The notes beneath the pieces were generated by a model that saw only the letters and a program-made list of their open reading frames with translations, searched no databases and was not told the DNA's origin. This document shows, piece after piece, positions 1-9,237 of a stretch of DNA of 39,814 bases; the first letter of the stretch is position 1, and each line of letters starts with the position of its first letter. A program made the translations under genes and the position numbers. The stretch is from an uncultured Clostridium sp. (GTDB lineage: Bacteria; Bacillota; Clostridia; TANB77; CAG-508): assembly GCA_930980855.1 (NCBI GenBank), contig CAKNIZ010000018.1:1-39814 (forward strand). Direction: 5' to 3'.

Positions 1-73
1 TTCAATATTTAATTTTCAATTTACATGTGACATATCTATTTTAAACCTATATTTATAAATTATTTTTTAAAAA

Positions 74-496
74 CTAATCTATCGTCGTAGCTGTTCTTCC
101 TGTTCCTATTACCGCTTCTAAAAGAGCTCTCCAAGTATTGCACCCAACTATTCCATCTACTGCTAATCCCTTTACTCTTTGATAACTTTTTACTGCATTT
201 AGCGTTTGAGTTCCAAATACTCCATCCAGTCCACCTGTCTTATATCCTAATGTATTTAAACAATCTTGTGCGATTAATACATATGATCCTCTTGAATTAC
301 TTCTTATTGTTGGAAATCCTCCTGTTGAACAAGCAGGTGAGCCACGCCTTTTATCGAAATGTACCCATGTTGGGGTTAAACTTTTAGGTTCAACATAACT
401 CCAAAGGTCTGAATTCAAAACGCTTGTATAAAGTTGCGCTCTTCTTGCCGGTGTTAAGCTTTGACCTGCATCAAATGCCAACCCTGCATAATGCTG
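74..496 (-). pseudogene. 3' half of split M15-like peptidase / peptidoglycan-binding protein
   Basis: This is the C-terminal part of a cell-wall hydrolase-like protein whose 5' part is at 12260-12519. It begins in frame with Q-H-Y-A-G-L-A-F-D, which together with the Ser from the other half matches the SxHxxGxAxD zinc-ligand motif of M15 D,D-/L,D-carboxypeptidases. A Glu in YVEP and the late histidine in TWVHFD fit the remaining catalytic and zinc positions of that family. After this comes a typical PG_binding_1 repeat (YVLIAQDCLNTLGY, LDGVFGTQTLNAVKSYQ, VDGIVGCNTWRAL). A TTG codon at 481 gives an apparent 135-residue ORF, but it has no convincing ribosome site and lies inside the motif, so I treat it as a remnant. 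The apparent TAG upstream at 506-508 lies in element DNA. Family assignment is from motifs only. Confidence 0.85.
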
Positions 497-519
497 TGAT
501 TGTGTCTACACAGTTGAAC
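497..519 (+). repeat. left terminal inverted repeat of the element
   Basis: The plus strand starts TGATTG and ends with ACAGTTGAAC. It matches the reverse complement of 12237-12259 at 17 of 23 positions, with the inner 10 bases identical. It abuts the split peptidase gene at the flanking TG dinucleotide, so it is probably part of the recombinase binding site. Confidence 0.8.
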
Positions 520-533
520 CACTTTTGATTATC

Positions 534-654
534 GTGCAAAAGATAATTGATTTTGGCGTTGTTAAACTTCAGTCCCCATTAAATCGACGTACTTATGTAC
601 GCCTCATTGATGTCTCCTTTGTTTGCCTAGCCAAAATGCAATTCTTTTTTGCAC
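534..654 (-). other. structured non-coding segment at element left end
   Basis: The stretch between the left terminus and the recombinase stop has no credible ORF but folds on paper into a long stem. On the minus strand GTGCAAAAAAG...CTTTTGCAC pairs at the outside (644-654 with 534-542), then AATTG with CAATT, then TTTTGGC with GCCAAAA (630-636 with 551-557). Inside lies a hairpin CGTAC-ATAA-GTACG (588-601). It would be the 3' untranslated part of the recombinase mRNA, or a DNA site near the end such as an accessory recombinase site or an oriT-like sequence. It lacks the T-tract of a simple terminator. Function is unknown. Confidence 0.5.
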
Positions 655-677
655 TTATATTTTCTATTAATTTTTTA

Positions 678-2262
678 TCATATTAGCTTATCTATATCTA
701 TTTTTAATTCAAATTTTACAGATTTATCGTGATAAATATAAATTTTATCAATTATCATATTTAGTATTGCTTTATCTGGTACTTCCGCTTCTATAATTTG
801 ATTAAAATAGTCTATTGTTTGTTTCATTTTTTCTTGCCTTATTTCTAAATCCTCATTTTGCAATTCTTGTAATTTCTTTTTTGTCTTTTCTATTTCTTTA
901 TACTTTTCTTCTTCTAAACTTCTATATGCATTTTCTATAAATTCTTTTTTGTCTTCTAAAGAACTTGCTATTTCTTTTATTCTCTGTGAGATTAAAACTT
1001 TATATTCTGCTTCCAAATTCTTTAAATTGTTTTGTTGTTCTTCAAGATTTTTCTTTTTGCTAGATTTATATTCTTTTAACTTTAAATTATTTATTTCTGA
1101 AATATAATTATCTCTTAATAATATCAAAAAATTTTTCAAATTAGCAAGTAGAATATCTTCTCTTACATTATGACATACACATCTTGACTTACCATATTTC
1201 CTATAAGCCACACATTCATATAATTTTTTAGGGACATATCCTTCTCTTTGACTTCTAACTCTTGCGACTCCTGTAACACTACCGTTTGCATTCTCCACAT
1301 CTTAAAAATCCACCAAATATATAGTCTCTTTTTTTCTTTGTGTAAATACTAGAATTTTTTACTCTTTTTTTCATCATTTCTTGCACTCTTTCAAATTGTT
1401 CTTTTGATATAATCGCCTCATGATGATTTTCAAATATGTATTGATTTTCTCTTTTTACTTTTTTGCCTTGTTTATGAATATCTTTCCTTTCTGTTTTATG
1501 TGTTATAAGTGTTCCTATATAGATTTCGTCTTTTAAAATTCTTTTTATCATATAAATATCCCACAATTTTTTGACTGGCTTTTTATAAGTTTTCCCTTTC
1601 TCTTTTAAATTTCTTTCTATTACCTGTGATGGTGTCAAAAAGTCATATTCAAAATTTAGTTTATTGCAAATCTTTCTCATTCCTAAGCCTTGCTCATATA
1701 AATCAAATATGGTTGTTATAGTTTCTCTTACACTTTCATCAACTATTAATTCACCTTTTTTAGCAGTTTTTATATATCCAAATTTTGTGCCTTGAAGTAA
1801 TATTCCCTTTTCTAATTGTTTGTGCATACCAATTTTTACTTTTTTTGATACTTCTTTTACATATCTTTCATTAAACCAAGTAGAAAGACCTAGTAAATCA
1901 TCATCTCCTTCTAATAAATTAAATTCTCCAAAAGTATCCTTAGTTAGTATTAAATTTACATTCTTCTCTTTTAATTCATCAATAAATGTAAGTGTTCTGC
2001 TACCTTTACGACCGATTCTTGATAAGTCTTTTGCTAGAATAATATCTACTTTTCCATCATCAATATCTTGTAGCATTTTACTAAATTCCGGTCTTTCATC
2101 ATTTGAAATATATCCAGATACATTATCATCAATGTAATATTTAGATATACTCCAACCTTGAGAATCAGCATATTCTTTCGCTAGTTCCATCTGTGCATTT
2201 ATACTACTATATCTACTTTTGTTATCATCTTTACTTAACCTACAGTAACATACAACTTTCAA
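678..2262 (-). pseudogene. large serine recombinase (Tn4451/Tn5397-like), frameshifted
   Basis: Site-specific recombinase expected to excise and integrate the element. Residues 1-150 form the resolvase catalytic domain (start KVVCYCRLSKDD, then LAKDLSRIGRKGS). Next come the Recombinase domain (LYEQGLGMRKICNKLN; DEIYIGTLITHKTERK) and a zinc ribbon that begins FGGFLRCGECKR. There the frame ends in TAG (about 1281). The other frame continues as SVTGVARVRSQREGYVPKK, LYECVAYRKYGKSRCVCH and a coiled coil, ending in the IDKIYIYHD tail seen in Tn4451-class proteins. Removing one base in CGG-TAG-TGT restores C-K-R-S-V-T-G and a protein of about 528 residues. The break falls inside the zinc ribbon, so the two pieces are unlikely to work separately. 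The start is a TTG at 2262 behind GGAAAGGAT; the start codon lies in a perfect 13-bp inverted repeat. Confidence 0.88.
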
Positions 2263-2294
2263 TATATTTATCCTTTCCGAAGATAAATATATTG
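2260..2294 (-). promoter_or_regulatory. hairpin enclosing the recombinase start codon
   Basis: A perfect 13-bp inverted repeat (CAATATATTTATC at 2260-2272 and its complement at 2282-2294) surrounds a 9-base loop, UUCGGAAAG in the minus-strand RNA. The TTG start codon forms the 3' foot of the stem and the purine-rich ribosome site lies in the loop and upper stem. Folding would hide the start codon, which suggests translational control or a protein operator. The structure is visible; the role is inferred. Confidence 0.55.
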
Positions 2295-2346
2295 TGTTTT
2301 TAGATTATCTATATTTTATCTTCTTTTTATGACAAATACAATCCTT

Positions 2347-2556
2347 TTATCTCTTATTTTTACTTTTTTCGTAATTCATCATTTCCTTTATTGTTTTTAT
2401 AGTTTCATTTTCTCCACTAATAAATATTGTTAAGTTTGAATAATGTTTTTTTAACTTATTAATTTCTTGTATAATTTTTAAATCTTCTTGCTCTGATTTC
2501 TTAATATATATTTGAAGTATTTCATTTTTCTCAAATTTATATTTTTGAATTTTCAT
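2347..2556 (-). CDS. small hypothetical protein of the recombinase module
   Basis: This encodes about 69 residues, beginning MKIQKYKFEKNEILQIYIKK, rich in Lys, Glu and Ile and with no membrane segment. The ATG at 2556 is preferred, but a GTG three codons upstream (2565) lies closer to the AAAAGG sequence and is possible. It sits between the ParB-like gene and the recombinase on the same strand, a place where short basic ORFs are common in such elements. The alternation of charged and aliphatic residues suggests a folded alpha/beta or coiled protein. I do not recognise a family and give no function. Confidence 0.5.
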   Translation of the reverse strand: MKIQKYKFEKNEILQIYIKKSEQEDLKIIQEINKLKKHYSNLTIFISGENETIKTIKEMMNYEKSKNKR

Positions 2557-2655
2557 ACACGTCACTTGCCTTTTTTTATAATGTATATTAAAAGCTTTTC
2601 TTTTACATTCCTCTTTTTTTCTTTATCATTTATCAATATTTCCATATACTGTAAT

Positions 2656-3375
2656 TCATACATCTTTTGTATTTTTTAAAATACTTATAATGTATTCTTT
2701 TATTTTTCTATCAGGCACTCCAATAAAATACTTTTCTATTTCTTCTTGTGTGAGAATTATTTTAAAACTTCTTCCATTCTTATAACTTTCTATCTTCTCT
2801 TTACTTAAAATATACTTTTCATCTAATTTTTGGCATTTTCTAAAATCTCTTTTTATTTTTTGAGCTATTTTATTTGTAATTTCATAATTATAATTTTGTA
2901 TTATTTCTGCTATCTTAATTTGATTTTTCTCATCTAAAAAACTTATATGTTCTGCTGGATTTATTCCTAACTTTTTATTATTTACAAGTTCTTGTAATCC
3001 TGGTATTAAATAATTTAATCTTAAATATTTTTGAAATGTTCCATTACTAATATTTTTATCCCTGCAAATTTGTTTTCTATTTTGATTGTATTCTTCAAAA
3101 TATTTCTTATAATTTTTTGCTATTTCCATTGGTGTATTTTGTGTTACACTAAGTGTATTAAGTGTATTTTTATTTTTGTTTGCCACCTTGCCTTCTTTTA
3201 TGATTGGCTCATAATCTTCTCCTAGTATGTCTAAAACTTCTTCTTTGCTGATCCATTCCATATTAACATTTTTTAAAATTTCTCTTACTTCCAGTTTTCC
3301 TTCCATCATTTTTTTAACTTTTTTCATTTCTTCTTTCTTGTAGTAATTTATTAGTAATTGGTTTGTTTCTGCCAT
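2656..3375 (-). CDS. ParB-like HTH protein lacking a nuclease domain
   Basis: A protein of 239 residues. The middle (NISNGTFQKYLRLNYLIPGL followed by QELVNNKKLGINPAEHISFL) reads like the KorB/ParB helix-turn-helix and linker, where a similar order (recognition helix, LIPEL, then NPA and LS) is usual. The N-terminal ParB CTPase/nuclease motif (GERR-type) is not visible. In its place is a charged region with WISKEEVLDILGEDYEP. The start is the ATG at 3375 because GGAGG lies 8 nt upstream; an ATG at 3390 precedes that site. Such proteins often accompany serine recombinases on mobile elements and may act in partition or as regulators. A strong hairpin with a T-run lies just upstream (3401-3456), and ATGTAT repeats stand further up (3572-3627), hinting at controlled expression. 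Family confidence is moderate. Confidence 0.65.
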   Translation of the reverse strand: MAETNQLLINYYKKEEMKKVKKMMEGKLEVREILKNVNMEWISKEEVLDILGEDYEPIIKEGKVANKNKNTLNTLSVTQNTPMEIAKNYKKYFEEYNQNRKQICRDKNISNGTFQKYLRLNYLIPGLQELVNNKKLGINPAEHISFLDEKNQIKIAEIIQNYNYEITNKIAQKIKRDFRKCQKLDEKYILSKEKIESYKNGRSFKIILTQEEIEKYFIGVPDRKIKEYIISILKNTKDV

Positions 3376-3400
3376 AATCAAAGCCTCCATTTAATTTATT

Positions 3401-3456
3401 TAAAAAACAAAAAGCAAGAAAAAAAGCTAGATTTCTCTAACTTAGTTTCTTGCTTT
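3401..3456 (-). terminator. terminator or attenuator between gajB and the ParB-like gene
   Basis: On the minus strand AAAGCAAGAAA pairs with TTTCTTGCTTT (3446-3456 with 3411-3421) and is followed by TTGTTTTTT. It can end the gajB transcript. Only about 26 bases separate it from the start codon of the ParB-like gene, so any promoter further upstream would have to read through it, as in an attenuated leader. Confidence 0.7.
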
Positions 3457-3571
3457 CAATTTTTCATATTAAAATAATATCACCTTGTTTTTTATACGTC
3501 AATGAATGTTTTTTGAAACAATTTTGAAATTTTATTTTGAATATAAATTTTAATTTTATTTAATCCATAAA

Positions 3572-3627
3572 ATACACTATATGTATGTTTAATACATCTA
3601 ATGTATTTTAGAATATTAGCAATGTAT
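3572..3627. promoter_or_regulatory. phased ATACAT/ATGTAT repeats, candidate operators
   Basis: A 17-bp perfect palindrome AATACAT-CTA-ATGTATT lies at 3591-3607. A near copy ATACAC-TAT-ATGTAT lies 20 bp to the left (3572-3586), and a further ATGTAT half site lies 21 bp to the right (3622-3627). The spacing of about two helical turns is typical of operators bound cooperatively by a dimeric regulator. The rest of the 3457-3843 gap is AT-rich with no credible ORF; the hydrophobic plus-strand frames there lack ribosome sites. Confidence 0.45.
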
Positions 3628-3843
3628 TTCATTTATAAATATTCTGTTTGTTTTTTATTACATCTCAGTTATACCAAGCACTTTTTCACTTTTTATTATT
3701 CTGTACTTCTTCTGTATTTTTTTTACTTTTACAGAGGGCTAGAAAACTTGCTTTTCTATGTGTTTACGAGATACACTCTGTATCTCTTTCCTGCCTTTTA
3801 AAAATTTTTTATTTTTCTATTATAATGGTAGTATTTTTTATAT

Positions 3844-5866
3844 TCAAACTAACTTAATGGTATCTCCATTATATATTTGACAAGTATCTTTGTTAAAATA
3901 TTTTAATAAATATTCTTCTTCTTCAGATTTAATAATTCTAATAATAACTAAATCCTTTTTGGCTCTTGAACATGCAACATAAAACAATTTTCTTGTATTT
4001 TCTAAAGTTGAGCCCTCTTCATTTTTTATTAGTTTTTCAAAATTGTATGCTCCCCAAAAATATTCATCTAAAACAACTATAACATTCTCAATAGATGATC
4101 CTTTTGTTTTATGCATTGTTATATATTCTAGCTTTTCATCTAAGTATTTCTTATAATTGATAATTTCTGAAAATTTTATATTTTCAGATACAATTCTTTT
4201 ATAAAATTCTATATCTTTCATTAAATTAAAATAATAGTCAAAATCTTCTTGCGTTATTGTAATTCCTGCTTTTTCCATTTTAGTTAACGTACTATTATTT
4301 TTATAATTATCACTAAATTCTATTAATTTTTTATTAGATTTATTTTCTTCTATTTTTCTATTCATTAGTTCAATCTCTTCATCTCTATTTTCGGATTCAT
4401 TATACATCTTATTTTTTACAAGTAAGTCTAAAACTTGCGAAATTGTGTATTTTTCAGGTTCAATTTTTTGAAATATATTTACAATATTTGCTTTATCTTC
4501 TTGTGTCTCTATAATATAGTTATTTTGTTTTAAACAATGTATTAATTTATTATGATTTTTGTATTGATTATCGCCAAAATATAAATACATTTCTGCCAAA
4601 TCAAGCCATCCTAGTTTAGTACATAATCTTTCAATCTCATCTTTTACTTCAATATATTTATCTGCAAATATATTATACAAATTCTCAAAATGTAACTTTT
4701 TTGATAGGGCACTATTGGATAAAAGTAATACTTTATATTTTTTATCTTTAGCATTAAGGTAATTAATAACACTATTTAAAAAACTATCCAAATTATTCAT
4801 ATACTTTTCTTTTTCTTCACGATTATCTCTAGAATATAAAGCTGGTTTTTTATTATCAATTTTATAATATAATTGCACACTTCCTTGTCGTTCATTTATA
4901 TTTTCATTCTCTTTTAAGGCTATTTCCTGTTTTAAATCTTGCCTTATAATATTTAGAAAATTAATAACTTGTTGCGAACATCTAAAATTATCAGCTTTTT
5001 GAATTTTAGTAATTTTTCCTTCTTCAATGTATTTTTCCACATTTCCAATACCATCTTTATAAATTGCTTGCATATCATCTCCAAATAAACCTATAATTGT
5101 TTTTCCATTCCCAACAAAATTTATAAAAGTATCTATTATTTCTTTATTAGTATCTTGATATTCATCTATTAGGATTAAGTCATATGTATCATTAATAATT
5201 TTTAGTAATATAGGGTATTTTTTTATCATAATATTAGAAATTTTTAACAAACTATCATGACCATATGAAAAATTTTTTATACTATCAAATTTTGTTTGAT
5301 TATATTTTATCTTTCTATAATCACATTCTTCTTTCACTTTTGTTTCTATCTGTAAATTTAATATATCTATCTTTTCTTGTAATTGTTTGTTATATTCTTC
5401 TGGATTACTGTCATATTGTTTTTTTCCGAACTATTTTTACAGTCTGGGCTCCAGCATTTATTTTATATTGTTTCTTCCAATATTTATCATAAGTATCCTT
5501 ATAAACCTCAAAATCAATCTTATCTTTTCCCTTATTTATACGATTTATTTCTAATGTATCCACTTTAAATATTTCTGGTAATATGTGTTTTATATTCTTC
5601 TTATAATTATGAATTAGGGAATACAAAAAAGTATGTATAGTATATACTGGATATTGATTTTTTGTTCTTGATTTTATTTCATCGACAGCAGTATTTGTAT
5701 GTGTAATACATATCACTTTTTTATCCTTTAATTCAGTAGAAATTCTATTTAAAAGATTTTTTAAAGACTCTGTTTTTCCACTTCCTGCCCCTCCTTGAAT
5801 TAGAAAATTTTTATTACTATTTATGCAAACTATTGCCTTTTCTATAACATCTATTTTCCTATCCAT
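3844..5866 (-). pseudogene. gajB: GajB-like UvrD/Rep superfamily 1 helicase, frameshifted
   Basis: Helicase partner of the OLD nuclease upstream. All SF1A motifs can be read: Walker A GGAGSGKTESL, motif Ia THTNTAVDE, Walker B LILIDEYQDT, motif III GDDMQAIY, motif IV DNFRCSQQ, motif V ITMHKTKGSSIENVIVV, motif VI LFYVACSRAKK. The first 151 residues are in one frame, ending VRKKTI. The rest is in another, opening FGKKQYDSNPEEYN and passing through a GTG at 5337. The switch lies in an A7 run on the coding strand (plus-strand T7 near 5419); six A's would give a continuous protein of about 674 residues. The start at 5866 has GAGGG 8 nt upstream and overlaps the gajA end by 16 nt. In Gabija, GajB senses or processes DNA ends for GajA. 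The lesion could be mutation, slippage-corrected phase variation or a sequencing error. Confidence 0.8.
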
Positions 5867-7926
5867 ATTAAACCCTCTTCTATATATTTTGGTACTTTCC
5901 AATGTACATCATCATTTTTTAATGCTTGATAGTAAATACTTGATGCAAAAGAAGACTTACTATCTAATGCAATTATTCCTTCTAGTCCTTTTATTAGTTT
6001 ATCGTTTTCATTTCTCTTTCCATATATAAAATCGTATAATGAAATTTCTGAACTTTTTAACTTTCTAATATTTTCTTCTGTTAAATTTTTTCTGTTTTTT
6101 ATTCCTTCAATTTTATCTTTATATTCATAAATTAGATCAATGTTAACATTAATAAATGCATCTTCAAAGCTTCTAGGATAATAATTTTGTTCCTGTAATT
6201 GATATGCTATCTTTATTTTTTCATCTATATCTTGTAATTGTTGTGCATTTTTAACCAAACTATTAAACCACTCTTGTTTTTTATCATTACCTTCTATATT
6301 ATTTCCATTTAAATATTCTTTTATTGTGGCATTACTTGTAAAATAACCATCTTTAACTGAACAACACTCTTTATTTTCTTTAATACTATCTACATCTGTA
6401 ATAATCAAACATTTTATTCCCAAAAATTCAATAAATTTTTTGAAAGCTTTTGCATTAGCTCCCACTTCTAAAATAGTAATATTTTGGCTTAGTAGTAATT
6501 GTCTTTCTAATTCTGCAATTTCTTTTTTATTATCTACTTTTTTTTCCTCTTCTTCTTTTCTTTTCATTTTAATTTCTTTCATAATAACATCATCATGAAT
6601 TTTCATAAAATAATGTATTAATATTCTTTCACTAATACCTTCTATAAAAATCACTTTATCGGCAAAAAATAATTCTGATGATTCTATTGAAAGATATTTT
6701 TTTACAAAATTGTATAATTCTTTTTCTGACGAATATAATTCTAACATCTTATCTTCAAAATTAATAATTTCAATATTATTTTTTTCTAACTTAAAATATT
6801 TCAGATTACTAAAATCGCACTGAGATATCATATGAGGAGAGTGTGTTGAAATAAGTGTCTGTATATTAGGAATTTCTTTTTAAATTCTATCAATTTCTCT
6901 TGCAAATATGTATTGCATTTGTGGGTGCGTATGTGCTTCTGGCTCCTCTATGCAAAAAATATTAATATCTTTCTTATCCATAAGAAATTTTGTCCTACTG
7001 ATTTCAATATTTAATAACAAATACAAAATATTCATATATCCCAAACCATTTAGGTATTCTGGTAGATAATTATCTCTATCTCCATATACAACCTTTGATG
7101 CATTAGAAATCAAAGATTTAGATTCCAAATCAGACTCTACTCGTATTTCTTTCATGTTCAAAAAATCATTAGCATTTTTTAAGAATGGTTCAAAAAAATT
7201 ATTGTATTGAATATCTAAATCACTATCTATTTTTGAAATCAATTCATTAAGTTGTTTTACTTTTTCTGGTAATAAGTCATTTTGAGAATTAAAATACTTA
7301 GTAGTTAATAATGACAAAATACCTTTACCATTACTTAATTCTTCTGAACTTGAAACATTTCTCTTAGCATTAATTAGTTGAAAGTTAATCAATTTTTTTA
7401 CAAATTCTATATCTGTTTCAACTAATTTATACCTATTTTCACTATTAATATCCTCTATATCTTCATAAATATTTACCTTATACTTTATAAATTCTCCAAT
7501 TCTTTTACATATAAATTTCTTCTTTTCCTCTTTGTTTAATAATTCAGTTTGTTCTAATAGCTTTTCTTTATCAATAATTGCTTCAAATGCTATTTTCACA
7601 ACAGTATTTTCTGACTCTAAGTCAGTAATAAATTCTGATATATTTTTTAGATTATCCTGTTTTTTATACTCTATCTCTAATAATAATCTTATAGAAAATT
7701 GATGAATGTCAGTTTCATTGTTAATATCGTATATATGATTTCTTAATCCTTTTGAAAAATCATTAAAGTCAAACTTTCTTTTATTATAAAAATAATCAAA
7801 TAGAATTAAAAAGGAAGTTTTTCCTGTATTATTCTTACCAATTAACCACGATACATTTTTATTTAGGTTTAATTTACTATCTCTTAATAATCTAAAATTT
7901 TGAACTTGTATATTTTTTATTTTCAT
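5851..7926 (-). pseudogene. gajA: GajA-like OLD-family ATPase/TOPRIM nuclease with internal stop
   Basis: This is a class 2 OLD-type nuclease, the DNA-cutting subunit of Gabija. The N-terminus is an SMC-like ATPase (KIKNIQVQNFRLL, Walker A GKNNTGKTS, Walker B INIFCIEEPEAHTHPQ). The H-loop (LISTHSPHMIS) and a TOPRIM domain follow (VIFIEGISERILI; ILEVGANAKAFKKF; CLIITDVDS). An in-frame TAA at 6882-6880 falls between AREIDRI and KEIPNIQTLISTHSP; without it the protein would have about 691 residues. The stop removes the H-loop and the whole TOPRIM domain, so the first fragment could not cut DNA. An ATG at 6831 might restart translation but has no good ribosome site. The gene follows the hydrolase gene by 36 nt behind GAAGGAAGAG. 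A single base change (for example TTA to TAA) would explain it. Confidence 0.82.
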
Positions 7927-7962
7927 CTTCTCTTCCTTCTTTTATCTTTTTAATATTCTCTA

Positions 7963-8772
7963 TTATAATTCAATTTCATCTAAATCATCTGGTACATATA
8001 CATTTCCTTGAAAATATTCTTTTGCTTCTTTAGTAAATAATTCTTTTCTATTTTCTATATCACTATCGATACAATGCCATAATAATAAATTTTTTACATT
8101 TAAGTTATTCATTGTAATAGCAACATCTTTTACTGTTGAATGATTTTTTTCATGTGGTTTTACTTTTTCTTTATCTTTTTCTAGGCACATTGCCTCATGT
8201 AATACCCAATCTAGATTTTTAATTCTTGAATATACATTTTTACTGCAAGGAACATCACCTAAAAATGCTAATGTTTTTCCAGAATTTAGAGTTGTTTTAA
8301 ATCCATATTGTGTGCATTCAATAGATTCTGTATCAATTGCCTCTACTTCATAACCTATAATATTAAATTTCTTACCGTTTTCGCAAAAATGATATTTCAC
8401 TATTTCTTTATATAAATTTTTATGGGCTTTATGGAATGTCTCTCTAATAAACATATCAACTATTTCTTTTATTTCTTCTGCACAATATATATTCAAAATG
8501 CCACTATAATTGTGTTTGCTATATTGTTGCATAATATATCTTAAAAGTGGAATAATTCCCCATAAATGATCAATATGTTTATGAGATATAAAAATATCGT
8601 GTATTCTATTTATATCAATATTTTTCATTTTTAGATGATTTAATATTTGATTACCACTTCCAGTATCAATTAATAAATAATTCCCTTCATTATTATTTTC
8701 AAGCAATGCACTTAAACTATAACAATTTATTGTTATTCCACTACCAGTTCCTAAAACTATAATTTTCTCCAT
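7963..8772 (-). CDS. MBL-fold metallo-hydrolase (RNase Z/phosphodiesterase type)
   Basis: A cytosolic protein of 269 residues with the metallo-beta-lactamase fold. It opens with IIVLGTGSG and LLIDTGSG, then has the metal motif SHKHIDH (HxHxDH), a metal-bridging Asp in AFLGDV, and a C-terminal LLLWHCID supplying the last His. Two further histidines (HEAMC; HEKNHSTVKD) resemble the region around the phosphate-binding part of RNase Z and phosphodiesterase relatives. The substrate cannot be read from sequence; a phosphodiester or cyclic nucleotide is likely by family. It lies 15 nt after a Nudix gene and 36 nt before gajA, in one operon, so it may be part of the defence system. All recognisable metal ligands are present, unlike the broken genes downstream. 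Confidence 0.8.
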   Translation of the reverse strand: MEKIIVLGTGSGITINCYSLSALLENNNEGNYLLIDTGSGNQILNHLKMKNIDINRIHDIFISHKHIDHLWGIIPLLRYIMQQYSKHNYSGILNIYCAEEIKEIVDMFIRETFHKAHKNLYKEIVKYHFCENGKKFNIIGYEVEAIDTESIECTQYGFKTTLNSGKTLAFLGDVPCSKNVYSRIKNLDWVLHEAMCLEKDKEKVKPHEKNHSTVKDVAITMNNLNVKNLLLWHCIDSDIENRKELFTKEAKEYFQGNVYVPDDLDEIEL

Positions 8773-8786
8773 ATTTTTCCTACCTT

Positions 8787-9221
8787 TTAATCATTTAGAA
8801 TATTCACAATTTCAATTGGTGCAATTAATTTGTTGTTTTTATTATAAACTGCTTTTTTTACATAACTTCCCCTTAGTTTATCATCCATCTTATTCACTAT
8901 TTCATCATAATCAAACCATTTTACATTCAGGATTTCCTCTTTATCATATTCAATATTTTCTTTAATTAATTTAGCATTAAAAACTATCATTACAAATAAA
9001 TCATCTTCCAAAATTCTGTTAGCAATATAACAAACTCCATTTAACTCTACATCGCATCCTGTTTCTTCTTTAATTTCTCTAATTGCACCTTGTTCTAAAC
9101 TTTCATTAAAATCTAAATGTCCTGCCGGAAAATTCCATTTTTTATAGCATTTTTTCTTAGCTTCTTGTACTAATAAATATTTTCCGTTTTTCTCTATAAT
9201 TCCACCTACTATTACTTTCAT
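8787..9221 (-). CDS. Nudix hydrolase (second gene of the defence operon)
   Basis: A protein of 144 residues, the usual length for a single Nudix domain. The Nudix box is complete (GHLDFNE, seven residues, then REIKEETG), giving the catalytic REUXEEXG helix that binds magnesium. It resembles the MutT/YjhB group that cleaves nucleoside diphosphate-linked compounds, but the exact substrate is not visible. The start has a strong GGAGG 9 nt upstream. It begins 16 nt after the preceding Nudix gene and ends 14 nt before the metallo-hydrolase gene, which indicates one transcript from the promoter at 9806-9834. Confidence 0.85.
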   Translation of the reverse strand: MKVIVGGIIEKNGKYLLVQEAKKKCYKKWNFPAGHLDFNESLEQGAIREIKEETGCDVELNGVCYIANRILEDDLFVMIVFNAKLIKENIEYDKEEILNVKWFDYDEIVNKMDDKLRGSYVKKAVYNKNNKLIAPIEIVNILND

Positions 9222-9237
9222 AATCTCTTTCCTCCAA

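Noticed and set aside
500..535. In-frame extension of the 3' peptidase fragment through a TAG into upstream sequence
   Set aside because: That DNA belongs to the element's terminal repeat; the true upstream coding sequence is at 12260-12519, so the TAG is not a mutation in the gene.
3601..3857. Hydrophobic plus-strand ORFs in the gap beside gajB
   Set aside because: Composition is AT-driven Phe/Tyr/Leu, no ribosome site is present, and they run into the antisense of gajB.
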